From NCBI RefSeq assembly GCF_035046505.1, contig NC_089823.1:229546604-229610603 (forward strand): a stretch of 64,000 nucleotides of DNA, in the 5' to 3' direction. The notes under the pieces were generated by a model. The model was not told the DNA's origin. It searched no databases and saw only the letters and a list, made by a program, of their open reading frames with translations. The DNA comes from Tiliqua scincoides (Eukaryota; Chordata; Lepidosauria; Squamata; Scincidae). The translations under genes were made by a program, and so were the position numbers. Below, piece after piece: positions 1 to 10,280 of this stretch. How positions within the stretch are numbered: the stretch's first letter is position 1; each line of letters opens with the position of its first letter.

Positions 1-175
1 TTTGTATGGAGGGTGTGGGCAGACCTGGAGGCGGGTTGGGCTGGGCCATGGCAGCACAGGCTGCATCCTAACCCCCACTCTCAGCTTGATTGACCTTACA
101 CGAGCCACTCAGATTTGCAAAGCAGGAGACTGGACTAAATGGATCCTTGATCTCATCCATTGGGACCCTTCTTAT
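1..175. repeat. GC-rich repeat fragment, family unknown
   Basis: This segment resembles part of 9905-10280: both carry a GGGTTGG/GGGCTGG-rich stretch, then a GCATCCTAAC or GTATCCTAAC motif. The shared order of motifs suggests two copies of one dispersed repeat cut by the window edge. No coding content is recognised. Confidence 0.35.
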
Positions 176-1207
176 GAGTTATTCTCTTTTCCCATAAAAA
201 CCTGAGAACAGAGCTTTGTGAGGGGGAGGGGATGCCAGAGAAGCCTCAGCCCCCATGTCAATCTCCAATTCCCAGCATTCTTTGAGAAAGTCCAAGCAGT
301 ATAAAACCAAGAGAGGTTCATTGTGCAACTGTGTAGTGTCCTTATACAATAGCTCCGGATTAGAGCACGGGATTTGCATGGAGATGGTTCGGGTTTCAGT
401 CCTTGGCCCATTTGTCTGGCAGTCCTGCAAGCTGCTGCCCTGGGATTCCAGGGATCTTGTGCTGCAAAAACCGCTGGCTTTGTCTGGGGACTGCAATGTA
501 TATGGACTTGGCTTGGGCTAGTCCTGGGACTGGCTTTGGCCCCAGGGTGGACACCTGCCAATGACGGGCAGCAGCCACAAATCTATAGCTTTATTATCTT
601 GAAGAATGTTCTGCCAACGTCTTGGATCTCCTCTTTCCACCTTTGCCCACCCCTCCAAAATGAGACGCAAGCCACGCTTCAGAATGCCATGTTAGCATCT
701 CGGCCAGGATAACAGGAGGGACCTGCGTGCAAGCCTATTTCAACAGGCTGACAAGGGACTTTGTTAATTGGCTACATCTGCTCTGGGAATCTGGCTGCCC
801 CAACTTGGCGGCCACAACATGGAATATTTATGTTTCAACAAAGCCTTGATTGAGAGAACCAGGTTTCTCACTAATTTCAATCGACAGGCTGGTTCCACTA
901 TCTATTTTTGATTAAAGCGAGAAACTTATTAATAGCGAGAAAGTGTGAAAAGGCTCTGAGGTACGTTTCAATCTGAGCGGATACCAAAAATGGTTGAAGG
1001 CAGATTTCACTCTCCACAAGCTTTTTGAAAATGAGAGTAAGTAGCCCTGGGCCCCCAATCCAGTTTGTCCCCATGTATCTGTGATATGAACTGTATTGGT
1101 GGGGGAGGGGGGAATAGATTTAACAACTTGTTTGAAATTATGACTGGGAATGAGTGTGGTTTTGTTTCTGGAATGTGGTTTTTGGAACTGGTTTGCTCAG
1201 GCAGGAC
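176..1207. other. Unique DNA, no gene seen; possible conserved non-coding block
   Basis: I recognise no repeat or exon here. The part at about 740-1000 is AT-rich and complex in sequence, with many homeodomain-like ATTA/TTAAT cores (for example near 895-935), and looks more like a conserved non-coding element than like decayed repeat. That is an impression from composition only. Confidence 0.4.
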
Positions 1208-1325
1208 ATTTGCAGTCTGCCTCAGTCTTCCACCTGTAAAGTGGGAATAATGATAGCCTCCCTCATCTGGCTGCTGTGAGCATAATGAGTTAAAGTTTGC
1301 AAAGTCATTTGCAAACAAAACTGTT
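1208..1325 (+). repeat. MIR-like CORE-SINE remnant
   Basis: The order of motifs matches the MIR core and tail: CCTCAGTCTTCCACCTGTAA, then a GGGAATAATGATAG stretch, CTGTGAGCATAATGAGTTAA, and AAAGTCATTTGC. This is a known ancient tRNA-derived SINE family of amniotes. The copy lacks the tRNA head and is heavily diverged. Confidence 0.7.
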
Positions 1326-1633
1326 AGAAGAGGTTAAGAATTGGGATCATTCTACATAATCGGGTGGCAGCTATTTATTTGACTGTTGTAGTCTCACACA
1401 TCTCATGATTTGTGCAAACCAGAAAGTGAAGAACTTGTTTTTTTAGAGAGTGCGCCCATAAAGGAGCTCTTTAATTTGCATTGTCCATTTAAATAAAACC
1501 AAAAGTGCAAAAAGCCCATGACAGAGCACAGTAAGGAGCTATATATTTTAGCACGCCATGGCAGAAGTGGCTGACCTGGGGCAGTGACATCAGACAGCAT
1601 CCCATTTACACCACCTCTGTACACCTTCTGATG

Positions 1634-1709
1634 CACATGCACCTGGAAATAAGTCCTATTGAACTCAATGGCCCTTATTTCTGAATAGACTCATCTAGGA
1701 TTGTGCTAT
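1634..1709. repeat. Degraded short palindromic MITE (TTA-target type)
   Basis: The segment contains AATAAGTCCTATTGAACTCA followed by AATGGCCCTTATTTCTGAAT, ending AGGATTGTGCTATTA. It is an aged member of the 80-90 bp palindromic family seen better at 6283-6373 and 57829-57918. Confidence 0.55.
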
Positions 1710-1743
1710 TAGAGACTGACATAGGTAAAGCTTATCACATCAT

Positions 1744-2815
1744 ATGAACATAAGAAGAGCCCTGCTGGATCAGATCAAAGGCCCATCTGTTCTGCCAAAT
1801 TCTCGACTCCTGCCGACCACGGCAATTTGTCCCGTCCAAATATCCCAACTCCCTTTTAATGCCCGCTTTTTGGCTAATTAACACCCTCCTTTTCCAAGAA
1901 GCACAGCTGCAGTGTGCAATGGAATGAACACAGAACTCCTTATCTATAGCAAATAACAAGAATTTATTGCTACAAACACAGCCACTCCCTGCAAGTCCCC
2001 TTGTCCAGAGGCTTTCCCTCCCCAAAACTCCACTTAACTCCGGGGGTAACGTCTGAAGCCTCCAAGTCCAATCCGTCTCCAAAACACAGTCCAGTCTTCT
2101 GCAGTAGAGTTCCTCCTCTCCAGCAGTGTGTCTCCTCCAGCAGGGTCCTGGCAGTCCTCTCTTCCTGTAGGTCTGGGTCAGGTAGCCCTCTTGGTCAGCG
2201 TCCGGCTTCCGGCTGGGTCAGCGTCCTGCTTGGCCAGCCCTTTGCTCCTTCTGAAGCTGCCTTTTATCCTGCAGCCCCTTGTTAAATCCAAATCCAGCTC
2301 AGCTGTGAGAAGTCCAAGTTAGGCTCAGCTGAGCCATCTCTTCAGTCCATTCAAAGTCTCATCAAGGTCAAATGAAGCTCAGGTGTCCATCAGAGTCTCC
2401 ATTGGCCTTGATTGATTACAGCTGTGGAGCCAGCCCTGCCCTTCCCACAGCTGTCAAACAGCTGTCAAAACATGGGATCACTGTCAACACCACATCATCC
2501 ACCTGATGATCTTCTGATCTTCCATTACACCATCTAGTCTTTCTTCCTGTATCTTGCAGTGCCCAACCAGATGCCTCAGGGAGTACACAAGTCAATCTGC
2601 ATCCTGGTGCCCTCCTTTGCATCTTGCATTCTGAGGTAACCTATTTCTAAAACCAGGAGGTTGCACTTACTCATCACAGCTTCTAACCTGTGATGGAATT
2701 TCCTCCAGAAATCTGTCCAATCCCCTTTTAAAGGCATCTACGCCAGATGCAATCGCCACATCCTCTGGCAAGGAGTTCCACAGATTAATTACCCGCTGGG
2801 TAAGGATGCTCAAAT
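1744..2815 (-). mobile_element. CR1-like LINE, 3' part, split by an LTR insertion
   Basis: Read on the minus strand this is the 3' end of the same CR1-like family found at 26287-27256: codons for the end of the reverse transcriptase (WNSLPxDV-like at about 2770-2800), a 3' UTR, and the CTTATGTTC-type end at 1744-1755. It is 5' truncated. A solo LTR (1788-2529) interrupts the 3' UTR, and CCATC is duplicated at its borders, so the LINE piece is older than the LTR. Confidence 0.8.
1788..2529 (-). mobile_element. Solo LTR, retrovirus-like or Gypsy-like, fossil
   Basis: The 742 bp segment begins TGTT and ends TACA and is bordered by a 5-bp duplication, CCATC at 1783-1787 and 2530-2534. These are the marks of an LTR inserted by an integrase. 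On the minus strand it has a TATA-like ATAAAAGG motif (near 2262-2270) and, further on, an AATAAA signal (near 1960), so minus is the likely orientation. No internal region or second LTR is present, so it is a solo LTR left by recombination. The family was not identified. The intact 5-bp duplication suggests moderate age, younger than the CR1 copy that holds it. Confidence 0.8.
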
Positions 2816-3594
2816 AATCAGTTATAAATATGCTGTAATCCACAAAAGTTTATGACATAATTAAAAAAAAATACTCTGCAAGATACCATTTTACTTTTCT
2901 GATAGGGCTCCCATGCTGGAATTGGGTTGTATGTTATCTGTGCACCTTCTATTGGTCAAAAAAAGAACACATGTTTGTCCAGCAAACCATTCAGCCCTCT
3001 GCTCACGTCCATCCCTTTTGAGTGACTAGTTAAGCCTGTGAGTGTCAAAGACAATACAAAAACACATTTCCTGGACACAAAGAGGGGCAAGAAAAGCTCT
3101 TGCAGCACTTGTTTCAAGGGGAAGAGATTTTGCCTAAGGCAGCGCAGGTTTCAGAGGGCTGAGGTGGTTGGCAATGGCAACAGGTTGTTCCTTATTTTAT
3201 CGGAGAATGTAAAATCTGTGCCGAATGAACCGTGAGTGGGCTTATGGGCACAATTGTCTGCCTGCACCCTTTTTTTTTTTTAAGGTCAGTAGTTACTGTT
3301 TTTAATTGTTTGGTTCAAAATAGGCAAACTAATTTGTTGGACTTTATTTTTTTTAATTAGTTAAAAACATTTCTATTGAACCCGACTCAGGGCACTCCGC
3401 CTGTTACGATTTCCAAGCCAAAGATTAATCTGCGAGTTGTGTGCGAGGGCAAGCCAAAACCCAGTGATCAGTATAAATTATGAACATTAAGAGCAGGACA
3501 TGCATTTATTTTGTTCTCTTGATTGATTTCTCCACTATATTTATCAGTCTCTGTACCACCAGCTGGTCAATAAGGTATACACAGCATGATCAGA
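2816..3594. other. Unique DNA, no gene seen
   Basis: No exon, RNA gene or repeat is recognised. The part at about 3370-3560 is complex, unique sequence and a weak candidate for conserved non-coding DNA. Confidence 0.4.
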
Positions 3595-3709
3595 TATAAT
3601 GGAGGACAGAATGCCTATACCTTTAACCATTGTATAGAAGAGGGAGTTTTAGCAGGTGTAGTGAAAGGTTTAAAAAGCTGCACCTGCCCGAATTCCCTCT
3701 TCTCATGTA
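3595..3709. mobile_element. Foldback DNA element, left arm
   Basis: The segment carries AATGGAGGACAGAATGCC, GAAGAGGG, TTTTAGCAGGTG, a short spacer, then the reversed arm (CTGCACCTGC, AATTCCCTCTTCT). It matches the left part of the foldback element at 27528-28193. The outer half of the second arm is absent: the LINE at 3710 starts there. Confidence 0.65.
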
Positions 3710-4355
3710 TTGGCAACCTTCAGTCTCGAAAGACTATGGTATCGCGCTCTGAAAGGTGGTTCTGGCACAGCGTCTAGTGTGGCTGAAAAGGCCAATCTGG
3801 GAGTGACAATCCCTTCCACACCGGGAGCAAGTGCAGTCTGTCCCTGGTCTGTCTCCCTGGCTATGGGCCTTCCTTCTTTGCCTCTTAGCCTCAGACTGTT
3901 GGCAAAGTGTCTCTTCAAACTGGGAAAGGCCATGCTGCACAGCCTGCCTCCAAGCGGGCCGCTCAGAGGCCAGGGTTTCCCACTTGTTGAGGTCCATCCC
4001 TAAGGCCTTCAGATCCCTCTTGCAGATGTCCTTGTATCGCAGCTGTGGTCTACCTGTAGGGCGCTTTCCTTGCACAAGTTCTCCATAGAGGAGATCCTTT
4101 GGGATCCGGCCATCATCCATTCTCACGACATGACCAAGCCAACGCAGGCGTCTCTGTTTCAGCAGTGAATACATGCTAGGGATTCCAGCACGTTCCAGGA
4201 CTGTGTTGTTTGGAACTTTGTCCTGCCAGCTGATGCCAAGGATGCATCGGAGGCAGCGCATGTGGAAAGCGCTCAGTTTCCTCTCCTGTTGTGAGCGAAG
4301 AGTCCATGACTCGCTGCAGTACAGAAGTGTACTCAGGACACAAGCTCTGTAGACC
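3710..4355 (-). mobile_element. LINE (second family), 5'-truncated 3' end
   Basis: This is a minus-strand fragment of a non-LTR retrotransposon holding the last about 200 codons of the ORF and a short 3' tail (TTGGCAACCTTCAG... at 3710, read in reverse). The same family is at 29648-30186 and 35079-35897. The fragment starts at YRACVLSTLL and so lacks the reverse transcriptase active site. Its tail is shared with the 5S-derived SINEs and with the elements at 48354 and 53371. No target duplication was found, and both flanking DNA elements lack the ends that should face it, so a deletion may have accompanied insertion. Confidence 0.8.
3734..4355 (-). pseudogene. LINE ORF2 C-terminal fragment with C2HC zinc finger
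   Basis: The open frame reads RACVLSTLLYCSESWTLRS, then WLGHVVRMDDGRIPKDLLYG, and TGRPQLRYKDICKRDLKALG, and ends in a C-X2-C-X12-H-X3-C finger (CSRCGRDC..GLFSHTRRC) and a short tail. This is the post-catalytic end of an ORF2 protein that reverse transcribes the element's own RNA at its target site. The palm and endonuclease domains are missing. The frame stays open across the fragment, the best preserved of the three copies. The clade was not determined. Confidence 0.75.
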
Positions 4356-4612
4356 AATGTCAAACATAAGGCCCACGGGCCAGATGTGGCCCCCGGAAGC
4401 AATTTATCTGGCCCCCATTATAATTGGGCTCTCCCAGTGTGGTAATTGGGCTTTCTCATATCCTGAAAATATGAACAAAATTCGCACATGTTCTCTTCTG
4501 TCATTTGCAGTTAATGAGAACAAAGTGCTTTTTTTCTGCCCATCATCTGCTTTTTTGATGTCAGTTCCTGCTTAATGATGTCACTTCCAGCCCACAGCAG
4601 ACACCATAAATG
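4356..4612 (-). mobile_element. hAT-like non-autonomous element, worn copy
   Basis: The segment begins TGTCAAACATAAGG, contains TTTGCAGTTAATGAGAACAA and ends near TTAATGATGTCACTTCC. It is the reverse-orientation counterpart of the elements at 15420-15735 and 42293-42590. Both terminal repeats are lost, the left one at the LINE junction. Confidence 0.65.
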
Positions 4613-4702
4613 CTATTGCCACCTGGAATGACTCTGAGTCAAAATCCGTGGGTTCTGAACCCACAGCTGAAAAAGGACCCACCTATATTTTGAACAGTCA
4701 CA

Positions 4703-4877
4703 GCACAATTCTATGCAAGTGTACTCAGAGTTCCATCATGTTCATTGAGACTTACTCCCAGGAAAGTGTGTATAGAATTGTAGACTTACAGCCCAATCCT
4801 ATGCATGTCTACTCAGAAGCGAATCCCATTAGAGTCCATGGCACCTACTCCCAGGAAAGTGTGGATAGGTTGGGCTC
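4703..4877. mobile_element. Two abutting short palindromic MITEs
   Basis: Copy one (4703-4785) runs CAGCACAATTCTATGC to GAATTGTAGAC. Copy two (4789-4877) runs CAGCCCAATCCTATGC to GGTTGGGCTC. The trinucleotide TTA (4786-4788) lies between them and TAA follows the second. Three-base TTA/TAA targets fit the PIF/Harbinger superfamily. Each copy is a near-palindrome of about 85 bp with no coding capacity. Confidence 0.65.
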
Positions 4878-5253
4878 TAAGTGAGGGTTTGGAAAGGAGG
4901 CAAAGACACTGTGGACTGTGAAGTGAGCAGGGACTGTGTTGTGGAGGGCTGGAACTAAAGGTGTTTTGGAGGGCTGGAATTGGAAAAAAGAGAGAAAGAT
5001 GGCTTGTGTGGGAAGGAGCAAAGGTTTTTCAAAGTCTCCCCCCCCCCCATTTTTTCCAGTGGAAAATGTGGAGGATGAAAAAATATATATTTTCACACAC
5101 ACACATACAATGAATGAGTATGTGTGATATAATGAATGATGCTTTTTAAGGCAGGGCAGTACAATCCCTGTACAGAGTAAATGTAGAAAACTCAAATCAA
5201 AGACGCATTTCTTCAACTGAAGAACATTATGCTCACAAAAGGAACCTTCTCAG

Positions 5254-5498
5254 CAGTGGCGTAGCTAAAGGGGGTTCAAAGCACTAAGTTTTGCAGGGAG
5301 CCTCACTGCGGCGTGCAGGTGGCCCCTCCCCTTCAGAGTCATTCCAGATGGTGGGAGCAAAACAGAGGCATTTGCCTCCCTGCATTTGCCTCTGTTTTGC
5401 TCCCCCACCCAGAATGGCTCCAAAAGAGGCCGTTTGCATGCTGTAGGAAGGTTCCCTGCAAAACTTAGTGCTTTGCACCACCTCTAGCTATGCTATTG
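5254..5498. mobile_element. hAT-like MITE, CAGTGGCGTAGCTA family
   Basis: Terminal repeats CAGTGGCGTAGCTAAAG and the reverse of CTCTAGCTATGCTATTG extend inward through the GCACTAAGTTTTGCAGGGA stretch and its reverse complement. The flanks CTTCTCAG and CTTCTAGG agree at 6 of 8 bases, as a worn 8-bp hAT target duplication would. Copies of the family lie at 16912, 29070, 30396, 34519, 37072, 38084 and 40478. Confidence 0.8.
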
Positions 5499-6282
5499 CT
5501 TCTAGGGCATTTTTGCTTGTGGGTCATTCACCAGGTTGGCCCAGTTGCTTCAAGCAACTGCTCTGAGCAATGGGTTGTGGGGAGTAGCAAACTGACTACC
5601 TCTCTAGCTTATTCCTCACCCTGTTGCTTCAGTTGGCTCTGTTTCAGCAAGTGAGGCATTCTTGGCTGTGAGCATGTTCCTTTTGAGTTGGGCAGCCCTA
5701 TGCTGCCCTGGAAGCACATGGTATAGTGGTGCCAAAATGGCCATTGATGTATCTTGGGGGCCAGAGCATGTTGGGGCAGATGACCTGGGGCAGATGACCT
5801 ACTTCATTCCCTCTCTCTCCCCACAATCACTGTTGACCCCCAGAAAGAAATTTGGTTTTTATTTTCAAAAGTTATGTGTACTGTTTTAGAACAACTAATA
5901 GCAGAGGAAATTCTATTTGAATATGAATATTCCACAAGGAGATAAATGGTTTTGTTGCAAATGGTTTCTTAAGGCTCTAATTAGAAGATTTTGAAATATA
6001 CAGCAGGCTTTTAATGGTCTTCTTGATAAACAGAATGTCTGGTACACAGTAGGGATTTGTGCTAATGTGATATTATTTCAGCATTAAGAATAACATGGCA
6101 ACAAATAAGGAAATTCTGAGTGGATCTTTTTGCTTGAAAAAGAACCAGCCAGCATTCTATTAATCACTTTAAAGGAAGTAGGTAAGAAAAATGAAACTTT
6201 GCACATTCAGGAGACATTATACATATGATATTTAATATAAGAAGTTAACATTATATATTTGCTGGTTATTATGATTACCTTA
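5499..6282. other. Unique DNA, no gene seen
   Basis: AT-rich unique sequence. I see no exon or RNA gene and recognise no repeat. Confidence 0.4.
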
Positions 6283-6373
6283 AGTGCCCAATCCTATGCA
6301 TGTCTACTCACAAGTAAGCCCCATTATAGTAAAAGGGTCTTACTCCGATGTAAGAGATAATAGGATTGCAGCC
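6283..6373. mobile_element. Palindromic MITE with TTA target (PIF/Harbinger-like)
   Basis: The 91 bp element runs from AGTGCCCAATCCTATGCATG to ATAGGATTGCAGCC and folds back on itself around a CCCCATTATAGTAAAAGGG centre. TTA flanks both sides (6280-6282 and 6374-6376). It is among the clearest members of a family also at 4703, 12370, 40213 and 57829. Confidence 0.75.
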
Positions 6374-7119
6374 TTATAGTTCTAACTGGCTAAGGATCAA
6401 GATCAGGACCATCTCCTCGTGTTTGAACCTGCTCATCCATTAAAATTGGCTGGAGGAGGCCTTCCGCAAATTATCCTCCTTCAGTGGCTCAGATTGCAGT
6501 CTTCTCTGTGATGATCCCAAAATGAGGAGCTCCCCTGCCCTGCTTGGCTCCCAGACTCTCCTGTTTGATAAAGTCCTTTTTTCAACAGTCCTTTTGAGAG
6601 TTGATTCTAAGTTTCCGTTTATGTGCATTTTTTACACACTCGTTCTTGAATTATCTATGATTTTGGTCATCTCTGGGTTTTGTTTTGCATTTATATTTAT
6701 ATAAGCTGCCTAGAACTTTCTTCTTGAATAGAAAGACAGGACAGAAATTGCCTTAATAGATAAAGAACATATTGTAGTCTGTTTACTACAACAATGTTGC
6801 TGTCTATTCCTCTGACAAGTTTTAAAATATAAAATAATGGCTCTCATTCTCCAAAAGACATGATACAAAAGGGACCGTTTCATAATAGTTACATCAAGAC
6901 CAGGTAAAATGCTACTGTGGTTCTGGGAAGAGAGAAGCTAAATCACTTCTGGTCCTAGGCAGGTCAGAGGGCTCTCGGTCTGGCAGCCAGGTGGAATAAC
7001 TTCTGGGGAAAAGGGAGCCAAATAGCAGTTGGACCCAGCCAGGCTGATGGAGAGGGCCTCACTCTCTCACCTCTCCTGCAGATACTAAAAGGATAGAGGA
7101 CGCAGAGGCCAACTCCCTA
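6374..7119. other. Unique DNA, no gene seen
   Basis: Nothing is recognised apart from a possible LINE-like tail near 6690-6760 (TATAAGCTGCCTAGAACTTT), too short to assign. Confidence 0.35.
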
Positions 7120-7330
7120 ACTGAGCAAAGAGGCACCTTTTAAAGTGGTGACTCAGATTTAGCAGGGAGAAGGAATTATGCCTAATCATCCCAGAACACC
7201 ATGCTTTCCACTGTCTGTTTGCTGGCATCTCCCTTGTGTCATATTTATTTTTATGACTATGGGCCCCTTTGGGACAAGGAAACATCTTCGGATTTCTTTG
7301 CTGTGTAAACCTCTTTCAGAATGTCGGCTG
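7120..7330 (+). repeat. Old L2-tailed SINE copy
   Basis: The motifs GAGCAAAGAGGCACCTTTTA, TTTAGCAGGGAGAAGG, CACTGTCTGTTTGCTGGCAT and GGGCCCCTTTGGGACAAGGA follow, in order, the plus-strand form of the SINE at 15848-16101. The copy is diverged and lacks the 3' tail. Confidence 0.6.
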
Positions 7331-7401
7331 AAAGCTAAAATTAGTCTTGCAACCCAATTCTAACTAAATCCTCACGCGGCAATGGAAGGGCACTGCTGCG
7401 G

Positions 7402-8303
7402 CAGGGTTGGGACTCGACTCGGATGACGGACTTGCGTCGCAAAAAATGTGTGTCTTTCGCTGGCTCGTGGATTCGTGGGTCGTGTGCATGGAAGACTTGG
7501 AAAAAAAGGCAAGTCAGGGGCCCCCTGACTCGGCACTCGTCCCCACTCGAGTCTGCCTTTGTCCGGGTTTGCTTGCTTACTGTTTCTGCGGCGTGAAAAA
7601 CCTCATGAGGCTGTCATTCAGACCAGATGAGCAGCAGGGAAGTTCCAGCCAGAAGGCAGGGGAGGGTTAAAGCTTGTTTTTGCATTGGGGGGGGGAGGTG
7701 GGAGCAGGCTCTCTTTTCCTTTGATGATCAAGGATGGGCAGTCTGGTATTTTGTTTGGCTGAGGCAGGGCAGAAGGAGAAGCCAAGGGGATTCTTGCCAT
7801 ATGATTGGTTTCAGAAGCCCAGGGAGGGGAAAGAGGCAGGGAAGTTGGGGAGGCAGTTCATTGCAATCACACTTTTCACTGCATGGCTGCTGTGAGACTA
7901 CTTCTGAGTAGAGCTGCCAAGGATTGGGTCGTCCTGGTAAGCCTTGCGGCTGCTGCTTATAACCCTCCTCCCTCTTGCCGCCTCTGTCCCTGCTCTCTCA
8001 CAGTCCCTCCCACCCCCTCCCACCCTGTTTACCGATGGGCAGGAACATCTGGGAAGTGTTTAAAGTGAACTCCCACACATACATACACACAACCCGGCAG
8101 CAGCCCTGTTTCCCTCTGTGGAGCTGTGGAGGGCTTTTTAAATGCGGGGGGGGGCAACTTGATTTGAGTCCTATCAAGTTGTGAAAGGGTGACTCAGCGA
8201 CTCGAAAAGTGCCCCCATTAGGACTCGTTTTTGAGACGAGTCGCAGGGAGTGGAGACTCTAAACTCGACTCGAGTTGAGCCGGGCTGTGTTTTCCCATCG
8301 CTG
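7402..8303. mobile_element. CpG-rich hAT-like element, 0.9 kb
   Basis: The ends CAGGGTTGGGACTCGACTC (7402) and the reverse of CAGCGATGGGAAAACACAG (ending 8303) lead into long GACTCGACTC/GAGTCG-rich inverted stretches. The flanks TGCTGCGG and TGCTGTAG agree at 6 of 8. The middle (about 7660-8170) has no transposase motif. Many CpGs survive in the ends, unusual for a window this old in methylated vertebrate DNA. I assign it to hAT from the CAG end and the 8-bp flank. Confidence 0.65.
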
Positions 8304-9149
8304 TGCTGTAGGGTATGCTGCATCCCAGGGATTGCTGCAAAAAGGTTTCTGACGGATGTCACTATCCATCAGTGTAAGTCTGCCCCCCCTGTCACACAAG
8401 CTGCTCTGACATTGAGCACCTTGTTACTGATAGCAGGGGAGACAAGAAACCCTGTACTGGCAGCAGTGGGTGGTAAACCTCTGCTAGAGTAGGTAGGTCA
8501 GTGAATGGGGCAGTTTGGTACAGGATTGGGGTGAACTGGACACAGATTTTGGTGACAGCTTTGTTCATGAGGTCCTTTGGCGACAGCTTTGTTCATGAGA
8601 TTCTATGTCTTTGGCTCAGGCCTGAAAACATCTCCTCTTGAACCTATTGGATTTATGCCAGTAAAATAGGTAGCACGAGTCTGTAACCAAATGGGACCCA
8701 GGGAGCAGTTGAGTAGGCTTGGGCCCCAACCAGCCCATGGAATGCAGCAGAAGCTGTTTTGGTGCTTGCCCTGGATAGGACTGGGCAGTTAATCTTGTCG
8801 CTAACTAGAGTGGAGGCAATCTTGACCCAATCTAGGGTGATGCTCAGAATCTGAGGCAGGATGTCTTGTTGAACCACTTGAGAACACTGACCACGCTGCT
8901 CATTGGTTCAACATCTAATATTTGATTATTATTTAAAACATTTCTGTTCTGCCTCTTAATCCTGGAGTTTCCTCTAGCAACTATAAGTGTAAGTGGAAAA
9001 CTGCCGAAAAGTTCACCGTGGTCACATTTAATTTCAGAAGAAGCCACTTCTCAGAAATGAAAGGTTTCGTTAGTGCGTAGTTTGGCCACAGGGGGAACCA
9101 GAAGTACTTTTATAAAATTATGAATGATGTGGAAAAAGCAGGCAGAAAG
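8304..9149. other. Mostly unique DNA, no gene seen
   Basis: No exon is supported. A short direct repeat, TGACAGCTTTGTTCATGAG and CGACAGCTTTGTTCATGAG, occurs at 8551-8600. The 8640-8890 stretch has an L2-like feel in reverse but I could not align it. Confidence 0.3.
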
Positions 9150-9475
9150 ATTTTTTTTTCCCTTTCTCATAATACTAGTTACTACTCAGGGTCATCTAAT
9201 AAAATTGACTGGCAGGAGATTCGGGAGAGAGAAATGAAAGGATCACATATGGAAGCTGCAGCCTTACCTATGTTGCTTGGACCTGGCCACGCTGACCCAT
9301 GCCTTAATGACATCAAGATTAGATTACTGTAATGTGCTCTATGTGGGATGCCCCTTGAAAACTGTTCAGAAACTGTAGTGTGTGCAAAATGAGGCCACCT
9401 GCGTGGTCACTAAGGCTCAGTGGTTCGGTACATCTAGGCGACTGCTCCAGTGGCAACACTGGCTGCCGATTCATG
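9150..9475 (+). mobile_element. CR1 and L2-like LINE remnants, side by side
   Basis: At 9155-9235 the translation reads SHNTSYYSGSSNKIDWQEIR, a CR1 C-terminal signature. At 9310-9475 a second frame set reads like L2 reverse transcriptase: DYCNVLYVGCPLKTVQKL, then VQNEATxVVTKAQ and WQHWLPIHV. Both pieces are broken by frameshifts and cannot be coding. A SINE sits directly downstream. Confidence 0.65.
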
Positions 9476-9481
9476 TGTTCT

Positions 9482-9714
9482 ATTTATTTTATTTTTCACA
9501 TTTTTATACCACCCTTTCTCCAAAGAGCTCAGGGTGGTGTACACAGCTGCTCCCCTCCTTTTGTCCTCACAACAACCCTGTGAGGTAGGTGAGGCTGAGA
9601 GAAAGTGACCGGCCCAAAGTCACCCAGGAAGCTTTGTGGCTAAGGGGGGATTTGAACCTGGATCTTCCAGGTCTAAGTCCACCTCCCAAACCACTACACC
9701 CCCCTGGCTCTCTA
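9482..9714 (-). repeat. tRNA-derived SINE, near full length
   Basis: On the minus strand it reads GAGCCAGGGGGGTGTAGTGG (A-box region), then CCAGGTTCAAATCCCC (B box), a CAGCCTCACCTACCTCACAG core, and a tail GGTGGTATAAAAATGTG with AAATAAATAGA repeats. The A and B boxes are the internal RNA polymerase III promoter of tRNA-derived SINEs. A sister copy is at 37792-38007. The tail and the core suggest an L2-type partner. Confidence 0.85.
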
Positions 9715-9904
9715 CCACTTCTTCTACCACTGAGATATGATCTCCTCTGTCCATGAAAACAGGCAGCTACCAGTCTTCGACAACTGTTGACTCTGACTGC
9801 CACTCCACTACTAATGGCCCCCTGCACCTGCTCCCATGTGTCACAAACCTGCTTTAAGGTACGTTTGTACCTACGAGAGAGCAGGCCGTGCAAGATAAGT
9901 CCCT

Positions 9905-10280
9905 GTGACAGGTGGAGCAGGTAAGACTGTGCCAGGTGATGCAGGGGGTGGGAAAGTGTGGTGGAAGAGCATTCCTGGGGTGAGGAGAGGGAGTTTCTGG
10001 GTTGGGGGGGAAGGGTGGGCTAGAATGGGCCTGGGGGGTGGTTGGATTGGCGATGGCAGGGCACGCTGTATCCTAACCCCTGCTTTTGGGCCAAGCGGCC
10101 CTATATAGGCTGCTTGGATTTGCTCCAGCTAAATAGCCCCACAGGGCAGGTTGGGGTGTTACATGGAGTAACGGGAAAAATATCCCCTGATCCCAAGGTG
10201 ACCTCCAGCCTGCTCCCAACCTGTATTGGATACAGGGCAGGCCATTGTGGCCTGGCTGTACCAGCACAGGGTAGGATTGC
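9905..10280. repeat. GC-rich repeat, family unknown
   Basis: The segment shares motif order with 1-175 (GGGCTAGAATGGGCCTGGGG, then GGCACGCTGTATCCTAACCC) and ends with GGTAGGATTGCACTG, similar to the CCAATCCTATCC ends of the TTA-flanked elements. It may be a longer, aged member of that group. No coding content is recognised. Confidence 0.35.

Noticed and set aside
8551-8600. Tandem repeat GACAGCTTTGTTCATGAG as a regulatory array
   Set aside because: Only two units, no wider pattern.
9482-9714. tRNA gene
   Set aside because: A and B boxes are present, but the sequence continues into a SINE core and tail and cannot fold as a full tRNA.
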